A DNA stretch of 10,494 nt from an uncultured Bacteroidota bacterium (GTDB taxonomy: Bacteria; Bacteroidota; Bacteroidia; Flavobacteriales; Flavobacteriaceae), in assembly GCA_903819815.1 (NCBI GenBank), contig CAIJFC010000061.1, positions 1 to 10,494 on the forward strand, given 5' to 3'. Made by a program: the position numbers and the translations under genes. Positions 5,925 to 10,494 of this stretch are shown here, in pieces; position 1 is the stretch's first letter, and each line of letters starts with the position of its first letter. The notes beneath the pieces were generated by a model. That model was not told the DNA's origin and ran no database searches. It saw only the letters and a program-made list of their open reading frames with translations.

Positions 5925-6332
5925 ATGAAGTTAAAATCTTTACTTTTTCCTAATTTAATTAAAATGTTGATAATTAAGGATGGGATATTGAAAATTGAAA
6001 AATTCAATGGATCAATAAAAGAATTTGAAATTTCTGAAATACTAAAAATACACATTGTTAATAGAAGCAAAAACAATAGATTTATTAATCTATTTACTAT
6101 AATTGCAGTTTTATCATTCCTATATTATATTGGAAATTTAAAAATACTTCTTTTATTAATTAGCCTATTTACAAGTATTGCTGTTGTTTTTATGGTATCT
6201 GCGAAAAATAAAACTAAAATTATTTACATGAAATTCAAAAATAAATCAACCTATTATGTTAAATTTGATAATGAAATTAGGGACTTAGCTTTGAAGATAA
6301 TTCGGGAAATTAGAAAAAATAATAATATTTAA
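5925..6332 (+). CDS. Small membrane protein of unknown function
   Basis: I do not recognise a family. The 135-residue protein has a polar N-terminal part that looks like three or four beta strands (LIIKDGILKIEKF, IKEFEISEILKIHIV). Two adjacent hydrophobic helices follow (about 53-70 and 72-92), then a short strand pair (KIIYMKFKN, TYYVKFD) and an amphipathic C-terminal helix (EIRDLALKIIREIRK). Strands on each side of a membrane hairpin with a closing helix resemble a bacterial PH-like domain split by the hairpin. This is an inference from the pattern only. The coding sequence is even richer in A and T than its neighbours, with heavy use of Lys, Ile and Asn codons. Its TAA overlaps the TAA of the convergent rhodanese gene by 3 bases. 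It begins 250 bp from rocD, which is divergent. Confidence 0.7.
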   Translation: MKLKSLLFPNLIKMLIIKDGILKIEKFNGSIKEFEISEILKIHIVNRSKNNRFINLFTIIAVLSFLYYIGNLKILLLLISLFTSIAVVFMVSAKNKTKIIYMKFKNKSTYYVKFDNEIRDLALKIIREIRKNNNI

Positions 6333-6634
6333 ACTACTTCACCTTCCCAATTCATTATTCCACCTAATAAATTATAAGCATTTTCAAAACCCAATTCTCT
6401 CATAATTGAACAAGCCTGGCCACTTCTTCCTCCAGATCTACAATACACATAGTAGTTTTTCGACTTATCTAACTCTTCAATAGAATAGATAAAGCCCTGA
6501 CCTTTATAAATGTCAATATTAATAGCCCCAGGAATTATTCCTTCGTTAAATTCATCTTCGGTTCTAACATCTAAAATAACGGCATTTGCATCTTCATTTA
6601 GCTGATCTCTCCAAACTTCTTGCTCTAAATTCAT
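6329..6634 (-). CDS. Single-domain rhodanese (sulfurtransferase)
   Basis: The 101-residue protein is a stand-alone rhodanese domain of the GlpE/PspE size class. Rhodaneses carry sulfane sulfur as a persulfide and pass it to thiols or cyanide. Visible features are VILDVRTEDEFNEGIIPGA (the CH2A-type DVR motif with a downstream GxIPGA), then VYCRSGGRSGQA with the catalytic Cys65 in a six-residue loop CRSGGR, and finally LGFENAYNLLGGIMNW. All key residues are present, so it should be active. There is no signal peptide, so it acts in the cytoplasm. It starts 5 bp after the stop of the M4 protease gene on the same strand and is therefore probably co-transcribed with it. The stop codon overlaps that of the convergent unknown membrane gene. 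Confidence 0.93.
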   Translation of the reverse strand: MNLEQEVWRDQLNEDANAVILDVRTEDEFNEGIIPGAINIDIYKGQGFIYSIEELDKSKNYYVYCRSGGRSGQACSIMRELGFENAYNLLGGIMNWEGEVV

Positions 6635-6639
6635 TGGTA

Positions 6640-9531
6640 TTAATTTATAATTATTTTTTTGGTTGCTATATTTCCATCCGCATTTACATTCAATAAATAA
6701 ACTCCTTTTGCAATTGGATTAAAATTGATTTCTCTATTAAAATACGAATTTAAATTACTAAAATTCGATTGAAAAATACTTCTACCACTGATATCATATA
6801 AATTGATTTTAACTTCATTTGCATTATCGATACTCAAGTTCACTGTTCCATTCGATGGATTAGGAAAAATCTCAAAATTAAATAAATTATTTTCGTTGTT
6901 AGATAATGCACTTGAAACCACAAAATTATCAATATAGACTCCATCGTTATTCAAAGCATCGTCAGATTCCATAACAAATCGTAACATCAAATTTGATACT
7001 TGAGGCAAACTATGGCTATAATGAGTTCTAGTTTCTGCAGTTCCAGTCCACTGGCCTCCTACACAATTTTGACAATCGGTAGTGTTTGGCACACCTGCAT
7101 TATTGTACCAACCAGAAACTACTCCGGTGTCTAAATTAGTCCAGGTAACTCCATTATCTGTTGATGTTTGAACATATAGAATATCAAAGTTTGGCTCTAA
7201 ATCAAAACCCATATCAAATTCCACTTTTGGACTTGGCTGAGTAGATAAATCATAACATTTTGAAACTAAATACGATCTTGTTTTGTCAGGATAATTTCCT
7301 GATAATTTAGTAATATAAGCTTTTGAACCTACAATTGTGTTGGTAAAAATTGTTTTTGTTCCAACTGAACCTCTTTCCCACATAACATTTGTTGTGCCAT
7401 TGGAATCAATTGAAATCAAATTGTCAGTAGTATTTTCAAAAGTATTTATTTGGTTAACAGCTCCAGAAGTATTTCCTAAAACATAAGATGATTTCGAATT
7501 GTTCAAACTATTTCCATCATTTGGAGTAGTGATGTCAACTGTAAAAATATGAGTACCTGCAGATAAGTTGGTATAAGTTGGTAAAGTATAACTTTGATTT
7601 GAGCAATTTGCTAAAGTACCTGTCCAAGTAGCCGAAGAGGCAGACCCTCCATCCATTGAATAAGAAATTGTTACAGAAGTTATCGGATTAACTCCAGAAT
7701 TTTCGAACACAATTACAGGAGTAAAATTAGAATTACAAGCAAATAGAATTTTTTTATTTAAGCTTTTCAAAGTTACATCTGAGTTATAACTCACAAATTG
7801 AGGTCCAACATTAACAGCGTACCAGGCATTTGTAGTTGCTATATATTCTGGACTTGTGGAGCAATATAAGTTCGATGCGACAGATAAAGTTGCATTTCTA
7901 GCATCTAAATAGGTTGAATTTGCAGTTAGATAATCTCTTTCAGCGTAATAAATTATTTGTGATGATTTAACCATTCCAATACCTGTAACAGCATAACTAG
8001 CTGGTGTGGGTGCATTATTAGTTCCCGTTTTACCTGCTGTTAAAATATAAAACCAATGATTTAAAACCCCACTATTATTGTGAACACCACAGTAATCATT
8101 GTTTGTTGCTGGCGCACAAGAAGCCTCATCACCTGTTGCAGTCCAATTGCTTCCCATGTAAGTATCTGGATTTCCTTTTGTAAGCGGGTTATTCATTGAT
8201 CTAAATGCATTTGCAGAAGTACTTAGATCTTCCGCTATTTGCCAAACGGCATTTATTGGAGTACCAGTAAGAGCTCCGGTTCTTCCGAAATGTTCAACAC
8301 AAGCTCCCCAAATGTCAGACAATCCTTCATTCATAGCACCCGACTGATTTTGATAGGCTAATCCAGCGGTATATTGACAAATGGCATGGCCTATTTCATG
8401 AGCGCAAATATCAAGAGCCGTTAGAATTGATGTGGAAGTATTTCCATCTCCATAACTCATAACACTTCCGTTCCAGAAGGCATTTACCAAACTTGTATTG
8501 GCAACTTTACGATAATGGACATAGCTTTTTAACATGGCACCATTATCATCAAAACTATCTCTGTTAAAGATGTTTTTCCAAAAATCATAGGTTTTTTCAG
8601 CGCCCCAATGTGCGTCTAAAGCACCGTTATCCTTATTTACATTGTTGTATTCTGCAGCGGTCCAGTTGTTATCAGCGTCTGAAAAATTAACATTCTGATA
8701 GTTCACCGTTCTTGCTGAATTATAGGTCACAATTCCACCGCCACGAGTATTATCTAGCAATACATATTTATTGGTTGTCGCATCAAAAGTTGTTTCTATT
8801 GATCTAGCGCCACTATATTTAGTATCAGCGTTTCCTGTTACGAGATTTTCGAAGTTTTTGATTTTTTTTTTCAAATTAACATCCGTTTTGTAACCAGATG
8901 CATGCTTTATAATTTGATTTTTGAATAGTATTAAACCAGTATTGGCATCTACATAAATATCGGCTCTTGAAATAGGTTCGATAGCATAAACATCAAATTT
9001 ATAAGCCAATTTAACTTCGCCTGTATTAACAATAGGGAAAAATACTAATTCACCTTCCGGTTTTTTGTAATCCATTAATTGCGCCTGTGCAAGATCTTCC
9101 CAAAGGTATTTTTGAGCATTTACATTAGCAACCACTTTTTGAAAAGCTTCTGTTTTGGATAAACTAGGAACTATATCCAAGCCGTTTGTGTTATACAATT
9201 CTCCGTTTATATTTAAAACATGGTCATTAAAACTGTGTGTAATCAAAACACCAAACTCAACTTTTATACCTTTATAGAATTCCTGAAAACGCTCATGAAC
9301 CATTTCTGTTGGGTCTTTAGTAATTTTTAAAGAGCTAAATGAATATCCTTTACCTAAATTGTATTCATTTTTAAAAGCAGAAATCGCATCCTCTTTTAAT
9401 AATCCACCGTCTTCAAATTTTAAAAATTTTTGAAAAGGTACTTTATCACTCATCTTAGCATTTGCTTGTGCAAAAACTATTGAACTAGCTAAAAATAAAA
9501 TTGTTAAAAAGACTATTTTTATGGATTTCAT
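6640..9531 (-). CDS. Secreted M4 (thermolysin-like) metalloprotease with type IX sorting domain
   Basis: This is a 963-residue zinc endopeptidase for extracellular protein degradation. A signal peptide (about 1-21, ending VFAQA) is followed by an FTP/PepSY-type inhibitory propeptide (about 45-205). The catalytic domain spans about 265-580. Zinc and catalytic residues are in HEIGH (378-382, with Glu379 the general base), the third ligand Glu402 in NEGLSDI, and the transition-state His484 in GVHNNSGVLNH. About 585-690 looks like an Ig-like CARDB-type domain. About 695-872 looks like a jelly-roll domain ending in YIDNFVV, as in MAM-like domains. Residues 887-963 (FEIFPNPSNG, then LYDISGR, then KGVYLLNV and KKIIIN) form a type A C-terminal signal for the type IX secretion system. 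The protease should therefore cross the outer membrane and be released or attached to the surface. An A10 tract lies at codons 221-224. The downstream rhodanese is 5 bp away. Confidence 0.97.
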   Translation of the reverse strand: MKSIKIVFLTILFLASSIVFAQANAKMSDKVPFQKFLKFEDGGLLKEDAISAFKNEYNLGKGYSFSSLKITKDPTEMVHERFQEFYKGIKVEFGVLITHSFNDHVLNINGELYNTNGLDIVPSLSKTEAFQKVVANVNAQKYLWEDLAQAQLMDYKKPEGELVFFPIVNTGEVKLAYKFDVYAIEPISRADIYVDANTGLILFKNQIIKHASGYKTDVNLKKKIKNFENLVTGNADTKYSGARSIETTFDATTNKYVLLDNTRGGGIVTYNSARTVNYQNVNFSDADNNWTAAEYNNVNKDNGALDAHWGAEKTYDFWKNIFNRDSFDDNGAMLKSYVHYRKVANTSLVNAFWNGSVMSYGDGNTSTSILTALDICAHEIGHAICQYTAGLAYQNQSGAMNEGLSDIWGACVEHFGRTGALTGTPINAVWQIAEDLSTSANAFRSMNNPLTKGNPDTYMGSNWTATGDEASCAPATNNDYCGVHNNSGVLNHWFYILTAGKTGTNNAPTPASYAVTGIGMVKSSQIIYYAERDYLTANSTYLDARNATLSVASNLYCSTSPEYIATTNAWYAVNVGPQFVSYNSDVTLKSLNKKILFACNSNFTPVIVFENSGVNPITSVTISYSMDGGSASSATWTGTLANCSNQSYTLPTYTNLSAGTHIFTVDITTPNDGNSLNNSKSSYVLGNTSGAVNQINTFENTTDNLISIDSNGTTNVMWERGSVGTKTIFTNTIVGSKAYITKLSGNYPDKTRSYLVSKCYDLSTQPSPKVEFDMGFDLEPNFDILYVQTSTDNGVTWTNLDTGVVSGWYNNAGVPNTTDCQNCVGGQWTGTAETRTHYSHSLPQVSNLMLRFVMESDDALNNDGVYIDNFVVSSALSNNENNLFNFEIFPNPSNGTVNLSIDNANEVKINLYDISGRSIFQSNFSNLNSYFNREINFNPIAKGVYLLNVNADGNIATKKIIIN
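8862..8871 (-). repeat. A10 homopolymer in the protease propeptide coding region
   Basis: Ten T residues on the plus strand read as ten A on the coding strand and encode Lys221-Lys223 and the first base of Ile224. The tract is upstream of the catalytic HEIGH motif, so loss or gain of one base would remove the active enzyme. It is intact in the frame seen here. Confidence 0.85.
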
Positions 9532-9634
9532 ATTAATTATATGTAAAGTTTTTGCGAATATATTAATAATTAATCAGATTTAAAATTAGAAATTATTAAA
9601 ATCATTTTTCATAATGTTAATTAACAAAAAAATA

Positions 9635-9652
9635 ACAATAGTAAACTATTGT
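9635..9652. promoter_or_regulatory. 18-bp perfect inverted repeat at the marR -33 region
   Basis: ACAATAGT-AA-ACTATTGT has perfect 8-bp arms around a 2-bp centre. Its right arm contains the TTG (9649-9651) of the marR promoter, so a bound dimer would block RNA polymerase. The ACAAT/ATTGT ends resemble binding sites of MarR/OhrR regulators, so the downstream MarR protein is the natural candidate ligand. Confidence 0.65.
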
Positions 9653-9676
9653 AAGTAATAAATAATACTACATTTG
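9649..9676 (+). promoter_or_regulatory. Bacteroidota-type promoter of the marR-nitroreductase operon
   Basis: TTG (9649-9651), a 17-bp spacer and TACATTTG (9669-9676) match the phylum's promoter consensus at both elements. Transcription would start near 9683, giving a leader of about 20 nt before the ATG at 9703. The promoter is overlapped by inverted repeats on both elements and at the start site. Confidence 0.75.
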
Positions 9677-9701
9677 TATCTACAAATTTTGTAGTTACAA
9701 A
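9669..9701. promoter_or_regulatory. Overlapping TACA/TGTA inverted repeats, probable MarR operator
   Basis: Three inverted repeats run together: TACA-TT-TGTA (9669-9678), CTACAAA-T-TTTGTAG (9680-9694) and TTTGTA-GT-TACAAA (9688-9701). All share TACAA/TTGTA half-sites, close to the TACAATT-AATTGTA box known for OhrR-type MarR proteins. The block covers the -7 element, the likely start of transcription and the leader up to the marR ATG. That position fits repression by the operon's own product. Confidence 0.7.
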
Positions 9702-9702
9702 T

Positions 9703-10158
9703 ATGAAAATTGAAGAAATAGTAAAATCAAGTGTAATTATGGGATTGTCTCAAAAAACGGTATTAAATATTATTTTCACACATAATGATATTACGGAACG
9801 TTTGATTGAGATACTAAAACCTTATGATTTATCTAACGAACAATATAATGTATTGCGAATTTTGAGAGGTCAGAAGGGAAATCCTGCAAATATGTTCCTT
9901 ATTCAAGAACGAATGCTTGCTAGAACAAGTAACACCACTCGATTAGTAGACAAACTTCTTTTAAAAGAATTAGTAACTAGAAAAGTTTGTAAAGAAAATC
10001 GAAGAAAAATTGAAGTCTTAATCACTGAAAAAGGATTGGCTATTTTAAAAGAATTAGATCCCAAAGTAGATGATTATGGAAATAATATCGTGGCTAGATT
10101 AACCACGAATGAATTAGAACAATTAAACCATATTTTAGAAAAAATTAGAATTAAATAA
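9703..10158 (+). CDS. MarR-family transcriptional regulator
   Basis: The 151-residue protein has the MarR winged helix-turn-helix fold, which binds DNA as a dimer and usually acts as a ligand- or oxidant-released repressor. Visible features are an N-terminal dimerisation helix (LNIIFTHNDITERL), LSNEQYNVLRILRG, a recognition helix region (RTSNTTRLVDKLLLKELV), the wing (KVCKENRRKIEVLITEKG, carrying the conserved Arg pair) and a C-terminal helix. The only cysteine sits at the base of the wing (VCKEN). The N-terminal redox cysteine of OhrR is absent, so a classic peroxide-sensing role is unlikely. The ATG at 9703 follows the promoter and operator block by a short leader. The nitroreductase gene begins 21 bp after the stop and is probably both co-transcribed with this gene and regulated by it. 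Confidence 0.93.
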   Translation: MKIEEIVKSSVIMGLSQKTVLNIIFTHNDITERLIEILKPYDLSNEQYNVLRILRGQKGNPANMFLIQERMLARTSNTTRLVDKLLLKELVTRKVCKENRRKIEVLITEKGLAILKELDPKVDDYGNNIVARLTTNELEQLNHILEKIRIK

Positions 10159-10179
10159 TAAATATTAAAAATAAAATTT

Positions 10180-10494
10180 ATGAGCACTTTCATTGAAAAT
10201 CAGAACTGGCGTTACGCTACTAAAAAATTTGACGCTAACAAAAAAATCTCAGTCCAAGATTTAAACCTACTAAAAGAAGCGATTCGTCTAAGTACTTCAT
10301 CATTTGGATTACAACTTTACAAAGTGATCATTGTTGAAAATCCTGAATTGAAAGCAAAATTATTACCTGCAGCCTATGGGCAAACACAAATTGTAGATGC
10401 TTCACAAATTGTTGTGTTTGCAAGCCAAACTTCAGCAACTGATGCTGATGTAGATTCTTACTTAAAAAACATTAGCGAAACTAGAGGGATTCCT
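10180..10494 (+). CDS. Nitroreductase-family NAD(P)H-dependent FMN oxidoreductase (3' end outside window)
   Basis: The frame starts at ATG 10180 and stays open for 105 codons to the right edge, so about half of a usual 210-residue NfsB-like protein is seen. These homodimeric flavoproteins reduce quinones, nitro compounds and related electrophiles with NAD(P)H. The FMN-site motif RYATKKFD (11-18) and the segment RLSTSSFGLQLYK (36-48, matching the SxSSxxxQP-type FMN motif, with Leu where Pro is usual) are present. YGQTQIVDAS and VVFASQT, typical of the NfsB/YfkO branch, follow. The leader is AT-rich with no Shine-Dalgarno sequence. The gene follows marR by 21 bp and shares its operator-controlled promoter, as in many quinone- or electrophile-responsive MarR systems. 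The native substrate cannot be told from the sequence. Confidence 0.93.
   Translation, partial: MSTFIENQNWRYATKKFDANKKISVQDLNLLKEAIRLSTSSFGLQLYKVIIVENPELKAKLLPAAYGQTQIVDASQIVVFASQTSATDADVDSYLKNISETRGIP

Noticed and set aside
9532..9634. Promoter for the M4 protease (TATATTCG on the minus strand at 9562-9555)
   Set aside because: It matches seven of eight bases of the -7 consensus, but no TTG lies at a usable spacing, so I do not list it as a feature.
1..10494. Defence island, CRISPR array, prophage, insertion sequence or tRNA
   Set aside because: I read both strands for repeats, transposase or nuclease motifs and tRNA arms and saw none. The gene content is housekeeping and small accessory genes.

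Overview
The window looks like an ordinary chromosomal stretch from a member of the Bacteroidota, most likely Flavobacterium or a close relative. The support is strong AT richness, near absence of Shine-Dalgarno sequences, several promoters of the Bacteroidota type (TTG, about 19 bp, TAnnTTTG), a secreted protease ending in a type IX secretion sorting domain, a surface-lipoprotein-like signal, and protein families typical of this phylum (DUF2027/Smr protein, CCC motif membrane protein, DUF2752).

Layout. 1-1037: C-terminal two thirds of the replicative helicase DnaB (+). 1045-2169: a NifS/IscS-type cysteine desulfurase (-), convergent with dnaB. 2341-2871: a small unknown lipoprotein (+). 2883-3609: a two-gene minus-strand operon of a 60-residue membrane protein overlapping an Smr-domain protein. 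3715-4348: a two-gene plus-strand operon of small cysteine-motif membrane proteins (DUF2752 and CCC motif/DUF4190), closed by a strong bidirectional terminator at 4364-4391. 4394-5674: ornithine aminotransferase rocD (-). 5925-6332: an AT-rich unknown membrane protein (+). 6329-9531: an M4 (thermolysin-like) secreted metalloprotease followed 5 bp later by a single-domain rhodanese (-). 9703 to the end: a MarR-family regulator and a nitroreductase-family gene that runs off the window (+), behind a promoter packed with inverted repeats.

Working together. The clearest regulatory unit is marR-nitroreductase. A canonical promoter is overlaid by several TACAA/TTGTA inverted repeats, as expected for an autoregulated MarR repressor controlling an FMN oxidoreductase. 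RocD serves arginine/ornithine catabolism, DnaB serves replication, and the desulfurase and rhodanese both handle sulfane sulfur but lie far apart and show no direct link.

I see no CRISPR array, insertion sequence, prophage, tRNA or rRNA, and no convincing new multi-gene system. No gene-free stretch exceeds about 250 bp. The points most worth a second look are the SSB-like acidic tip on DnaB, the four-cysteine insertion in RocD, the MarR operator cluster, the A10 tract inside the protease gene, and the two pairs of small unknown membrane genes.
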